Positions 16,303 through 25,443 of a stretch of 64,000 nucleotides of DNA are shown here, in pieces. Origin of the DNA: an uncultured Lachnospiraceae bacterium (GTDB taxonomy: Bacteria > Bacillota > Clostridia > Lachnospirales > Lachnospiraceae); assembly GCA_910579225.1 (NCBI GenBank), contig CAJTTI010000012.1, forward strand, positions 1 to 64,000, given 5' to 3'. The translations under genes and the position numbers were made by a program. How positions within the stretch are numbered: the first letter of the stretch is position 1; every line of letters begins with the position of its first letter. The notes below the pieces were generated by a model. The model was not told the DNA's origin, ran no database searches, and saw only the letters and a program-made list of their open reading frames with translations.

Positions 16303-18285
16303 TTATGCCCAGTCTGCCACTTTGCTTTCTTTTTCTTTGACTTCGATTCCGGTATGGAACTGAACGTTCTGTGCACTTCCTTCTTCCGTAATGACGCATA
16401 CGGTCACATCTGGATGTCCTGCCGCCTTGATCTTTGCACGGTCAAATCGGATCAGCGGCGTTCCCATGCGGACCTGCTGTCCTTCCTGTACCAGATATTC
16501 AAATCCGTCTCCTTTCATATCCACTGTATCGATGCCGATATGCAGCAGGAGCTCCATGCCGTTATTCAGCTTCAGTCCGCAGGCATGGCGGGATTCGGGC
16601 ATCATAACGGTGACTTCTGCGTCCGCCGGAGCGTACAGCGTTTCATTTTCCGGGATAATTGCCAGGCCGTCACCCATGATGCCTTCGGAAAAGACGCCGT
16701 CGCCCACTTCCCTCAGCGGGATTGCTTTTCCGGATACATATGCGGTCAGTGTTCCGGGAGCAGACTTTGGTGTTTCCTTATTCTGCATAACAGATGCCGT
16801 GATACCTGCCGCTGTGCTTGCTCCGGCTCCTGCAGCGATCTCTGCCAGACCGGCGGTTTCATATGTCTGGTCTGCCTGCAGGCGCTTCTTTCCCACAACA
16901 GCCGTCAAGAAAAACGGAACTGCCAGCGCGATCCCCATACAAATGGCAAAAGAAACCATGAATTGAGGCTGTATGGACAGGATACCTGGGATACCGCCGA
17001 CTCCGATGGCGTTTGCCGTCGTCCCGGTGGCCACGCAGACCACTGCCGCGATGCCGGAGCCGATCATTCCGCAGACAAAAGGGAAGCCTTTCTTTAAATT
17101 TACGCCGAAGATAGCCGGTTCTGTCACACCAAGATAACAGGAGATACAGGCCGGAATATTGACTTCCTGTGCTTCCGGCTCTTTTCTCTGAAGCCAGATC
17201 ATGCCAAGCACTGCAGAACCCTGGGCGATGTTGGACAATGCGATCATGGGCCACAGCATGGTTCCGCCGTAGTCGGCGATCAGCTGCAGGTCGATGGCGT
17301 TGGACATATGATGAAGCCCTGTGATGACCAGCAGGGCATAGACCACGCCGAACAGGGCGCCGAATACGATCTTGAAGGTTCCTGTGATTCCTGCAAATAC
17401 AATTGCAGAAACGAAAGCTCCGATCTTCCAGCCAACGGGTCCCAGTACAAAGTGCGCAGCCATGACAGACAGCAGCAGGCTTAAGAAGGGAACAACGATC
17501 ATGGAAATCACCTGAGGCGTGATTTTCCGGAAAAATTTTTCCAGATACACTAGTGTAAAGGCGGCCAGGATCGCCGGGATCACTTGTCCCTGGTAGCCGA
17601 TCATGTTGACCTGGAAACCGCCGAAGTTCCACTTGGGTATATCCGCCGCCGCCGTTCCCGCGACCGCATAGGCGTTCAGAAGCTGTCCGGATACCAGGGT
17701 CAGACCAAGGACGATGCCCAGCATCTGGGTGGTTCCCATCTTCTTTGTGACAGACCAGCAGATACCCACCGGCAGCATATGGAATACCGCTTCGCCGATC
17801 AGCCACAGAAAGCTGTCGATGCCGGCCCAGAACTGACTGATGTCACACAAAGTTTTGGTTCCGTTTTCAAAAAGATACAGACTGTCGATGCAGTTTCGGA
17901 AGCCCAGGATCAGGCCGCCGGTGATAATCGCCGGGATCAGCGGCGCGAAGATCTCCGCCAGCGCGGTGATGATCCGCTGCAGCACGTTCTGATTTTTCTT
18001 CGCCGCCTGCTTTACTGCGTCTTTGGATACCCCTTCGATGCCTGCTGTTTTTACAAAGTCATTGTAAAAGTCAGCCACAGTGTTTCCGATGATTACTTGA
18101 AACTGCCCTGACTGGGTGAAGCTTCCTTTTACTGCTTGCATTGCTTCGATCGCCGGCACATCCGCTTTCTCCGGATCCACCAGAGCAAACCGCATTCTTG
18201 TCATACAGTGAGATACGGCTGCGATGTTTTCTTTTCCGCCTACCAGACATAACAACTGTTTTGCGTCTTCTGCATAGTTACCCAT
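16303..18285 (-). CDS. treB: PTS trehalose-specific EIIBCA component
   Basis: 660-residue permease that imports and phosphorylates trehalose. Order is EIIB (phosphocysteine Cys27 in SHCMTRMRF), EIIC membrane domain (about 100-455), then a fused EIIA of the glucose type (phosphohistidine about His582 in LLHIGIDTVDM). Many TreB proteins lack EIIA and borrow one; here the chain is complete. ATG 18285 follows GGAGGG. Upstream are a consensus promoter and three operator-like palindromes. No treR gene lies next to it. Confidence 0.93.
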   Translation of the reverse strand: MGNYAEDAKQLLCLVGGKENIAAVSHCMTRMRFALVDPEKADVPAIEAMQAVKGSFTQSGQFQVIIGNTVADFYNDFVKTAGIEGVSKDAVKQAAKKNQNVLQRIITALAEIFAPLIPAIITGGLILGFRNCIDSLYLFENGTKTLCDISQFWAGIDSFLWLIGEAVFHMLPVGICWSVTKKMGTTQMLGIVLGLTLVSGQLLNAYAVAGTAAADIPKWNFGGFQVNMIGYQGQVIPAILAAFTLVYLEKFFRKITPQVISMIVVPFLSLLLSVMAAHFVLGPVGWKIGAFVSAIVFAGITGTFKIVFGALFGVVYALLVITGLHHMSNAIDLQLIADYGGTMLWPMIALSNIAQGSAVLGMIWLQRKEPEAQEVNIPACISCYLGVTEPAIFGVNLKKGFPFVCGMIGSGIAAVVCVATGTTANAIGVGGIPGILSIQPQFMVSFAICMGIALAVPFFLTAVVGKKRLQADQTYETAGLAEIAAGAGASTAAGITASVMQNKETPKSAPGTLTAYVSGKAIPLREVGDGVFSEGIMGDGLAIIPENETLYAPADAEVTVMMPESRHACGLKLNNGMELLLHIGIDTVDMKGDGFEYLVQEGQQVRMGTPLIRFDRAKIKAAGHPDVTVCVITEEGSAQNVQFHTGIEVKEKESKVADWA

Positions 18286-18316
18286 CCTATAAACCCTCCG
18301 TTTGTTTTTTTGAAAA

Positions 18317-18398
18317 CTTGTTTAAACATGTTATTTATTATGTTATAACATACTTGTTTGAACATGTCAATCTCTTTTTTGGAATTTGTTTAAACAAG
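18317..18398 (-). promoter_or_regulatory. Three operator-like palindromes of the trehalose operon
   Basis: Three related 14-base palindromes: CTTGTTTAAACATG (18317-18330), CTTGTTTGAACATG (18353-18366) and TTTGTTTAAACAAG (18385-18398), spaced 36 and 32 bases centre to centre. One lies downstream of the transcription start, one between -35 and -10, one upstream of -35. The pattern fits a dimeric repressor such as TreR, with possible looping. The repressor gene is not in the neighbourhood. Confidence 0.75.
18342..18370 (-). promoter_or_regulatory. Sigma-A promoter of treB-treC
   Basis: On the minus strand, TTGACA (18370-18365) and TATAAC (18347-18342) with a 17-base spacer. An operator-like palindrome fills most of the spacer. 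Confidence 0.85.
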
Positions 18399-18498
18399 AT
18401 ATGGAGAACGGGGGAGTTCTCATGTTTCGATAAAGAAGAAAACGTGTAGTACTGCTTCTTTCTGAAAGAGTGTTATGGAAATGTTCTGGTCTGGGTAT

Positions 18499-18533
18499 AA
18501 AAAAGAAACGACTGTAAGATGTTTACAGCCGTT
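18499..18533 (-). terminator. Terminator of the phosphorelay operon
   Basis: On the minus strand an 11-base stem with one G-U pair (plus-strand arms 18507-18517 and 18523-18533), 5-base loop, followed by TCTTTTTTAT. Located about 35 bases after the DegV-fusion kinase stop. Confidence 0.82.
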
Positions 18534-18567
18534 CCTCCTGATATAAAATGATATTAAGTGACAAAAT

Positions 18568-21267
18568 CTAATTAGAAGCTTCCGTTTTTGATGCCTCTGA
18601 AAAAGAAATAATGGCATCATTTTTCTTCATAAACAACAGACCGAAAGATCCAGGACCACAGTTGCATGCGATAGCAGAAGACGCTTTCTGAACATATACC
18701 CGTTCAAAAGGACAGTACTGCTTTACAAGCTCCTGGATGTAATGGACACTTTGGGAGTCCATTCCGGCATAGGTGATGAATAAGATACGACGGTCAATAT
18801 TTTTGGCATTCATAAACACTTTGCGGACATATCGCTTTGCAACATGTGTAAAGTTACCCATTTCCATACTGCCAACCACCATCCGACTGTTTTTGAGTAC
18901 AATGACTGGATGTAGAAGCAGGGCATCACAAAGAATCTGCACTTTTTTGGATATTTGCCCGGCCTGACACATCATATGGGTACTGTCAATGATAAAAGCA
19001 GAGGAAATATAACGCCTCAATTTCTTAATGGTTTTTATGATGTCTGCCCTGGATGCGTGCTTTTCTGCCATGGAAGCAGCATACAGCACCGAAAGTCCTA
19101 GACTGCTGGAAAGATGTCCTGAATCTACTACAGTGACATTTTCAAAAGATTTTGCTGCTTCAAGAGCATTATGGTATCCCATACTGGTATGTTTTGCCAT
19201 GGTGATATGGATTACATATTGAGCCTCTGTCAATTTTTTGGCAAAGAATTTTTCATAATCTTCCACATCCGGAGGCTGAGAATACCCTTTTTTACCCGTT
19301 TCCATATGTTCCAGCAGTTCGTCTGCCTTGAGTTCCAGTTCGTCCAGAAAACGTCCCTGATCTGTACAGACATAGTAAGGACATACGGAGATACCGAATT
19401 CTTTGATCAGAGATTCGGGGAGGTCGCATACACTATCGGTCGTAATCATAATAAAACGTCTTTGTGTTTGCTCAAAGATCAGAACATCTTTTCCGATCTC
19501 GGACTGAATAGCCTCTTCACTCAGCTTCACCAGTTCTTTAGGCAGAATGCTTAAGACCGCTGCTTCCAGCAAGGCGCCGCTGACCGGTTTGGCCAGATAG
19601 CCACTGAAACCTTCCTTGCGATAAAGGAGCTGATTGTCGCTCCCGGCATTGGCAGTCAGAGCAATGACAGGTACATCCTGGCACAGACCGCCGGGCTGCG
19701 TACGCAACGTGTGAAGACACTGAATCCCGTCCATTTCCGGCATCAGATGATCCATCAGGATCGCGTCATAATGCTGTTTTTGCGTTTGCTTTAGACATTC
19801 GGCGCCGCTGAGAGCCGTGTCGATCTGGATCTTTGTGGCTGAAAGAAGCTTTCGGACTACCATCAGATTCATGTCATTATCATCCACCACCAGAATATGA
19901 GCATTGGGGGCCTCAAAACTCTGTCGGTACTGTTCTCCCTCATGAATCTTCATACGGGAAGCCAGAGTGAAGGTTCCAAGTTCTTTGTCATCAATAATAT
20001 CCTGATCCAGCGTCACAAGAAAAGTGGAGCCCTTTGTATAGACGCTATTGACGCTGATCTCTCCGCCCATCAGTTTCACCAGCTGATGGACAATACTAAG
20101 TCCCAGTCCAGTGCCCTCAATATGACGATTTTTTTCTTCATCTACCCGTTTGAAAGCATTAAAAATATATGGGATGTTTTCTTTTTTTACACCCAGTCCG
20201 GTATCCTCCACGGAGTACCAGACGCGCACTCGATTCAGGGTCTGACGTTCACAGCGAATGGAGAGAGTGACAGAGCCTTTGCTTGTATATTTTACAGCAT
20301 TGTTCAGAAGATTGATGAGAACCTGTTTAATACGTACCTCATCCCCACAGAGCATACTGGGGATAGAAGGGTCTACATGCAGCCGGAACTCCAGTCCCTT
20401 TTCCCGGGCTTTGATCCAGATCATATTTACAATCTCTGAAAACAGTGCGCCGGTTTCATAGGAGACATTGACAATCTCCATCTTTCCGGATTTGATCTTG
20501 GACAAGTCAAGAATATCGTTGATCAGAGTCAGAAGCATTTTGCTGGCGCCCTGGATATTCCTTGCATTTTCGGCTACGTCATCAGGGATTTCTCCCCGCA
20601 GGATAAACTCATTTAACCCGATGATCGTGTTGATGGGGGTCCGGATCTCATGGCTCATACTGGAGAAAAAATGATTCTCTGCTTTGTTCAGTTCCTCAAT
20701 CTCTTTTTTCTGCTGTCTGGAAAGCTCATTTTCCTCTTCATAAAGCCGATTCAAAAAGGAAAGCAGGATACAGGACAGAATACTTACCAGTATGACGGAA
20801 ACTGCTGAGGAAAAGAAAGAATTACTCTTGGTATTCTGAGCGATCCATTCCGGATGCGTAAAGGCAATGTAATAGCAAAGGAGCGTTTCTGCCATACAGA
20901 CTAGGAAAAAAGCGTTCTTTCTCATTCCTTCTAAGGTAATAGTGATATAAATGAAGCAGAACACAAACCATTCCGGCATTCCGCTGTAAAATCCGCCGGC
21001 TGTAAAGAAGCTCAACGGAAAAAGCAAAAGAAGCAGGACTGTAATGATTGTGGCGCCTACATTGATACATTCTTTTTGAATACTGATTTTGACAACTGCG
21101 GCCATGCAGATAAGGCTCGCTGCCAGGATCAGCAGATTGACAAGACTTCTGCCCATAGGCAGTATGATCATCAGTGCCACCATACAGATGCCCGTAACAA
21201 TACGAAACATACGTTCATGCAGGGTAATTCTGTGATCATAGATAAATTCAAACCACTTTTTAAACAC
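18568..21267 (-). CDS. Hybrid histidine kinase-receiver fused to a DegV domain
   Basis: 899 residues. Order: five to six membrane segments (about 20-172), short coiled coil (175-198), HisKA with His206 (SMSHEIRTPINT), HATPase (about 310-422; NLLNNAVKYT, DTGLGVKKEN, GTGLGLSIV), receiver (456-575; VVDDNDMN, Asp506 in LMDHLMPEMDG, LAKPV), then a complete DegV domain (603-880; TTDSVCDLP, VDSGHLSSSLG, CNCGPGSFGLLF). DegV proteins bind a fatty acid, and FakB members present it to the kinase FakA. Joining that domain to a receiver suggests lipid binding under phosphorylation control, or lipid sensing (inference). It is the last gene of a three-gene operon, 20 bases after the HPt kinase. Confidence 0.9.
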   Translation of the reverse strand: MFKKWFEFIYDHRITLHERMFRIVTGICMVALMIILPMGRSLVNLLILAASLICMAAVVKISIQKECINVGATIITVLLLLLFPLSFFTAGGFYSGMPEWFVFCFIYITITLEGMRKNAFFLVCMAETLLCYYIAFTHPEWIAQNTKSNSFFSSAVSVILVSILSCILLSFLNRLYEEENELSRQQKKEIEELNKAENHFFSSMSHEIRTPINTIIGLNEFILRGEIPDDVAENARNIQGASKMLLTLINDILDLSKIKSGKMEIVNVSYETGALFSEIVNMIWIKAREKGLEFRLHVDPSIPSMLCGDEVRIKQVLINLLNNAVKYTSKGSVTLSIRCERQTLNRVRVWYSVEDTGLGVKKENIPYIFNAFKRVDEEKNRHIEGTGLGLSIVHQLVKLMGGEISVNSVYTKGSTFLVTLDQDIIDDKELGTFTLASRMKIHEGEQYRQSFEAPNAHILVVDDNDMNLMVVRKLLSATKIQIDTALSGAECLKQTQKQHYDAILMDHLMPEMDGIQCLHTLRTQPGGLCQDVPVIALTANAGSDNQLLYRKEGFSGYLAKPVSGALLEAAVLSILPKELVKLSEEAIQSEIGKDVLIFEQTQRRFIMITTDSVCDLPESLIKEFGISVCPYYVCTDQGRFLDELELKADELLEHMETGKKGYSQPPDVEDYEKFFAKKLTEAQYVIHITMAKHTSMGYHNALEAAKSFENVTVVDSGHLSSSLGLSVLYAASMAEKHASRADIIKTIKKLRRYISSAFIIDSTHMMCQAGQISKKVQILCDALLLHPVIVLKNSRMVVGSMEMGNFTHVAKRYVRKVFMNAKNIDRRILFITYAGMDSQSVHYIQELVKQYCPFERVYVQKASSAIACNCGPGSFGLLFMKKNDAIISFSEASKTEASN

Positions 21268-21287
21268 CTGGTGCTCCCTCCTGTTAT

Positions 21288-24206
21288 TTATAATCCCGCG
21301 ATGGTCTCGCAGACTTCGTCGTACAGACGCATCAAATTAGGATGATCATGGTGAATATAACCAATATTCCCCTTCTTTCCGGCCTGTTCCAGCAGCTTTG
21401 CCTGTTCTGCAAGCCGCTCTGCACCGATAGTCATAGAAGTACTTTTCAGTGCATGCACCTTGACCGTATAATCTTTCCAGTTGGAAGATTCATACAACGC
21501 AATCAATTCCTCTTTTTTCTCCTCTGCCTGAGAACAAAACATCTGCAGCATTTCCAGATAAAATTCTTCTTCTCCGCAGCAGTAGTCCAGTCCAAGCTGT
21601 ACATTTATACCGATTCTGGCAAGGGGTGCGAAAGACAATGAGGAGCCGTCTTCCGAGCTTAGGTCTTCTTCGAAGTCTTCCTCAGGAATGTCGTCTTCAG
21701 AAAAGATGTTTTCATCAAAATCTTCCTCAGAGCTCATATCTTCAGAGAAAATGTTTTCATCGAAATCTTCCTCCAGGCTCATGTCTTCAGAAGGAATGCT
21801 TTCGTCAAAGTTTTCCTCAGGAATACTATCCTCAGAAGGGATTCTTTCGCCTGGATATTCTGCAGGTACAAGATGTTCAGAAACAGTGTTTTCATTGACG
21901 TTTTCATGGGAAAACTCTTCGGGGGGCTGGTTTTTCTGAGCATTATCTTTCTCGCAAGCTTCTTCCAATGCCTTGTTTTTCAGAGCAGTATTTTCGGAAG
22001 AAGCCTTCCTGGAAACACATTCCTTCACAGTGCGTTTTCTGGAGTTACGCTTTTTCGATGAATTCTTTTTAGAAGTTTTTTCAGGGGCAGGTGCTTTTGG
22101 CTCAGAAGCATTCTCTTTGGAAGTCTCTCTGGCTCCCGAAGAGATATCGTCATACTGAACACATTCTTCTGGGAGCACTTTGCGCAGTACCCGCTCCAAA
22201 ACGGCGCGTTCAATTGGTTTTGGTATAAATTCTGTAAACCCTTCATTTCGAAACATCTCTCTTGCACCGCTGATCGTATTGGCAGTCAGGGCAATCACCG
22301 GACGTTCCTGGTACATACCGTTATTGACTTCCCGAATCCGTTTCAGCGTCTCTACACCATCAAATCCAGGCATCATATGGTCTAAGAAGACAATATCATA
22401 GGAATCATTTGTACATCGCTCAATTGCTTCCTTTCCGCTGAGGCAGGTATCTACCTGTATGCCATAACTGCCGAGAACTCCCTTCGCTACCACAAGGTTC
22501 ATCTCTTCATCATCGACGGCAAGAACCCGGACCCCGTCGCAGGAGAACGGCTTGCGGCCGGCAGCCTGCGCCTCTCCAAATCCATTTTCTTTTGCATCTC
22601 CATTGAGCAGATTCACAACAGAAAGAGCAAAAAATGGTTTACGGATAACTAAAAGCCTGCTGTCTCTGTCCAGATCAAAGTCTCTTTCAGAGATTATGAC
22701 TACCCGAAGGGTACAGGCCAGTTCTTCATAATAAGTACGGTTTTCTTCATATTCTGCCTGTGCAATAAACACATGGGTCAACGGATGGTTGTTCCGCAGC
22801 TTGAGCAATCCTTCAAAATTATGAGCCTGATATCCCTCAATATTAAGCCCTTCTACCATATGCAGGATCATTTTATCGTAATATTTCCGGACCTCGTCAC
22901 TGGAGTATTTTTCTGTCCGAAAATAGCATGCGATGCAAAGCCGTTCAGGGTGAGAGAGCGTCATAGCCGGAGAACTGTTTTCCACTCCCTGAGGAATTGT
23001 AATATGAGCCTGCAGACCCTGCTGCTCCTTACTGTCAAAGTGGATAAACCCACCCATGGCATGGAGCAGCCCCCGGGCAATGGGAAGCCCAAGCCCCAGT
23101 CCACCTGCAAAACGGTTGCTTCCGGAGTCCGCCTGATAGAAATCGTCGCACATTTGTATAAGCTGAGCATTGCTCATACCGATACCGGTATCATAAATGT
23201 CGATAACTAGGTTAATCCCATAGCTTTCCTCCCGGAATCCAATAAAGATGTTGACTCCTCCTTCTTCTGTAAATTTCAGGGAATTTTCCAGAAGAATTTT
23301 GATGACATGAGAAATCTTTTCTGCATCTCCGATGAGAACAGACGGAGTCTTCGGATCCAGGTCAAACACCAGTTCCAGTTGGTGCTTGCTGTTCTGCATG
23401 GCAGTCATGGTAATGATGTCATTTAGAACCGAAGTTATCATATAAGGTTCTTTTGCAGGCGTCAGTGTACCTTCCACGATCTCTGTATAGTCCAGCATGT
23501 TGTTAATCTGATTGGACAGACGCTTGCCCGCCAGCTGTATGGATTGCATATCGGCCCAGATCTCCGGGGAAATGTTTTTTTCCAGTATCACTTCACTGAT
23601 CCCAAGTACCATATTAATGGGCGTCCGGAGTTCGTGGGATACATTGGATAAAAATTCTGCGTTCTGCCGACCGGCGGTCTCCAGTTGTGCAAGGGTCAGG
23701 TCGTAATTTTTTCTGGATTCTAGTCTTCTGGTAATGCGGTATCTTGCAATTGCGATGGCGCCCGCGATTATGGTGGCGCCAAGCGCTAGACGTATGATAT
23801 TCAGCGTGTTCATGTGAGGACTTATGGTCCCCAGAATGAAAGTATGATACAGCAGTTCCAATATATACAAGGCGGCCGTCATAAATAACAGCCGCTTTTT
23901 GTCAAACATAGAAAAAACAAGAATCAGCATACAGGCTACTGCAGGTATGTCAAAAAGTGTAGTTGTATGTACACCAAAGAAAAAAAATCCGACCATCAGA
24001 AGCCCTACACACAGATTTTCATAAAAGCTGTCTGAACCGGCTCTTCCGATATGCAAAATCCAAACAAGAGTGTTGCCAATCAGAATTACCGGGACCATCC
24101 ATGGTTCCCATGACATGGCCAAAATGATCAGGATCAGCATTACACCGAATATGGTGACAATACTGGCCAGAAGCAGGTGAATACTTGTTTCTCTCCTTGC
24201 TCTCAT
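21288..24206 (-). CDS. Hybrid histidine kinase with receiver and HPt domains
   Basis: 972 residues. Order: about five membrane segments (10-155), HisKA with His191 (SNVSHELRTPINM), HATPase (about 295-405; DTGIGMSNAQ, GGLGLGLPIA), and a degenerate receiver-like region (about 420-535) without the acceptor Asp. A true receiver follows (559-678; AVDDEEMN, Asp609 in FLDHMMPGFDG, PKPI), then a long linker and a C-terminal HPt domain with His918 in KVHALKSTSM. The linker has a Lys/Arg-rich block (711-728) followed by acidic 15-residue repeats (about 786-850). The HPt could pass phosphate to the separate receiver encoded just upstream, which overlaps this gene by 4 bases. Confidence 0.92.
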   Translation of the reverse strand: MRARRETSIHLLLASIVTIFGVMLILIILAMSWEPWMVPVILIGNTLVWILHIGRAGSDSFYENLCVGLLMVGFFFFGVHTTTLFDIPAVACMLILVFSMFDKKRLLFMTAALYILELLYHTFILGTISPHMNTLNIIRLALGATIIAGAIAIARYRITRRLESRKNYDLTLAQLETAGRQNAEFLSNVSHELRTPINMVLGISEVILEKNISPEIWADMQSIQLAGKRLSNQINNMLDYTEIVEGTLTPAKEPYMITSVLNDIITMTAMQNSKHQLELVFDLDPKTPSVLIGDAEKISHVIKILLENSLKFTEEGGVNIFIGFREESYGINLVIDIYDTGIGMSNAQLIQMCDDFYQADSGSNRFAGGLGLGLPIARGLLHAMGGFIHFDSKEQQGLQAHITIPQGVENSSPAMTLSHPERLCIACYFRTEKYSSDEVRKYYDKMILHMVEGLNIEGYQAHNFEGLLKLRNNHPLTHVFIAQAEYEENRTYYEELACTLRVVIISERDFDLDRDSRLLVIRKPFFALSVVNLLNGDAKENGFGEAQAAGRKPFSCDGVRVLAVDDEEMNLVVAKGVLGSYGIQVDTCLSGKEAIERCTNDSYDIVFLDHMMPGFDGVETLKRIREVNNGMYQERPVIALTANTISGAREMFRNEGFTEFIPKPIERAVLERVLRKVLPEECVQYDDISSGARETSKENASEPKAPAPEKTSKKNSSKKRNSRKRTVKECVSRKASSENTALKNKALEEACEKDNAQKNQPPEEFSHENVNENTVSEHLVPAEYPGERIPSEDSIPEENFDESIPSEDMSLEEDFDENIFSEDMSSEEDFDENIFSEDDIPEEDFEEDLSSEDGSSLSFAPLARIGINVQLGLDYCCGEEEFYLEMLQMFCSQAEEKKEELIALYESSNWKDYTVKVHALKSTSMTIGAERLAEQAKLLEQAGKKGNIGYIHHDHPNLMRLYDEVCETIAGL
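21649..21840 (-). repeat. 45-bp tandem repeats inside the hybrid kinase gene
   Basis: Four full copies plus part of a fifth of a 45-base unit, with unit starts on the plus strand at 21649, 21694, 21739, 21784 and 21829, each marked by TCTTC or TCCTC. They encode imperfect 15-residue units such as SEDMSSEEDFDENIF. Because 45 is a multiple of three, gain or loss of a unit keeps the frame and changes only linker length. Confidence 0.88.
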
Positions 24207-24565
24207 TGCTCATTCAACCCCAGTTCCACCCGTTTCAGCAGTTCCTGCGGAAAAAAGGGTTTTTTCAGATAATTGACCGCACCCAGGCTGATTGCAGTCT
24301 TTACATCGTCTTCATATCCGGATGCTGTCAGGAAAATAACAGGAATCTCTACTAAGGAATCTTTCATGCGCCGGAAGGTTTCGATGCCGTCCATAATGGG
24401 CATGGCGATATCAAGAAGAATCAGATCAATTTTCTCATATTTGATCTTTTCAAGCGCTTCTCTTCCGGATTCTGCAAGAAGTACATTATAATGCTTCTCT
24501 AGGATCATCCTTGTTCTCTTCAAATTCATTGCGTCGTCGTCCACGACCAAAATACGTTTGCGCAT
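24203..24565 (-). CDS. Stand-alone receiver protein (CheY-like)
   Basis: 120 residues consisting only of a receiver domain: LVVDDDAMN, acceptor Asp52 in LLDIAMPIMDG, FLTASGYED and KKPF. There is no output domain. It is the first gene of the phosphorelay operon and overlaps the hybrid kinase by 4 bases. It could act as the acceptor for the HPt domain or as a diffusible output protein. Upstream on the minus strand are a TATAAT box (24619-24614) without a clear -35 and a 7-base inverted repeat ATCTTGG / CCAAGAT (24585-24603) close to the ribosome site. Confidence 0.92.
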   Translation of the reverse strand: MRKRILVVDDDAMNLKRTRMILEKHYNVLLAESGREALEKIKYEKIDLILLDIAMPIMDGIETFRRMKDSLVEIPVIFLTASGYEDDVKTAISLGAVNYLKKPFFPQELLKRVELGLNEQ

Positions 24566-24641
24566 AAAGCAGCCTCCTTATACCATCTTGGGATTTCCAA
24601 GATCCCCATATAGATTATATTAAAACAGGATGACAATAAAA

Positions 24642-25154
24642 TCAAGACCGAGAATATTCCGTATCTGCTTTTTCCAGAAGAAGCAACCATTCCTTTTTAT
24701 GGATTCCGCCTGCATATCCGGTCAGATTTCCGTTGCTCCCAATAACTCTGTGGCAGGGAACGATAAGGGAGATAGGATTATGGCCCACTGCGCCTCCCAC
24801 CGCCTGTGCGGACATGGTTGGAAGCTTTTTCTGCAGTGCGACCTTCTGTGCGATCTCTTTATAAGTCGTGGTTTTCCCGAAAGGGATCGTAAGCAGGATG
24901 TCCCACACTGCTTTTTGAAATGGTGTGGATTTCATGGACAAGGGCGGGGTAAACCCGGGATCTTTTCCGCTGAAATAAATCGTAAGCCATTGTTCTGTCT
25001 GTGCAAAGACCGGGAGTTCTTGTGGCTTTTGTGCAGAATCAAGCGTACTGCCGAAGTATTTCTGACCGTCAAACCATAATCCGGTCAGGTTTTCTCCGTC
25101 ACTGGCCATGGTGATCAGGCCAAGAGGAGAGTTATAATGATGGGTAAAGGTCAT
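24642..25154 (-). CDS. ogt: Methylated-DNA--protein-cysteine methyltransferase
   Basis: 170-residue suicide DNA-repair protein that takes alkyl groups from O6-alkylguanine. The acceptor Cys lies in IVPCHRVIG. The helix-turn-helix region (FQKAVWDILLTIPFGKTTTY) and the Asn/Gly hinge (GHNPISLIVP) are present, and a short N-terminal domain precedes them. No Ada-type regulatory domain is attached. The start ATG 25154 follows GGAGG by 9 bases; the frame extends 25 codons further without a ribosome site. It is a single gene with its own consensus promoter. Confidence 0.93.
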   Translation of the reverse strand: MTFTHHYNSPLGLITMASDGENLTGLWFDGQKYFGSTLDSAQKPQELPVFAQTEQWLTIYFSGKDPGFTPPLSMKSTPFQKAVWDILLTIPFGKTTTYKEIAQKVALQKKLPTMSAQAVGGAVGHNPISLIVPCHRVIGSNGNLTGYAGGIHKKEWLLLLEKADTEYSRS

Positions 25155-25284
25155 CCTTTTGTACCTCCTGATCTTGATGTACGAGATTACAGGAAAAATC
25201 CTTCGCAGTGGATGAAAAAGAGGCGTCACTGCGGCTCTTCGGATATCTGCCGGGTGTTTTTGGAAAATACGGTTTCTTCTATTA

Positions 25285-25313
25285 ATTATATGTTTGTATC
25301 AGATCTGTGTCAA
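25285..25313 (-). promoter_or_regulatory. Consensus promoter of ogt
   Basis: Minus strand: TTGACA (25313-25308) and TATAAT (25290-25285), exact 17-base spacer. The leader to the start codon is about 120 bases. Confidence 0.85.
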
Positions 25314-25372
25314 CGATGACAGAAATGTGAATAGTAGTTGATTTTTCTTTCAAATACCTGTTGCATGCTCCG

Positions 25373-25401
25373 TTGTGGGATTTATGTTTCTTTGCTATGA
25401 T
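25373..25401 (+). promoter_or_regulatory. Promoter of the XRE regulator gene
   Basis: TTGTGG (25373-25378) and TATGAT (25396-25401), spacer 17, about 40 bases before the GTG start and its GGAGG site. Confidence 0.6.
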
Positions 25402-25443
25402 GGAAACAGTAAAAGCAATGGGGAATAGAAGGAGGTATCACAC

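Noticed and set aside
21649..21840. CRISPR-like array
   Set aside because: The 45-base units are contiguous with no spacers and encode regular protein repeats in frame.
21688..21939. Serine-rich open frames on the plus strand opposite the hybrid kinase linker
   Set aside because: They are the antisense reading of the acidic 45-bp repeats; there is no ribosome site and the minus-strand frame is a complete kinase.
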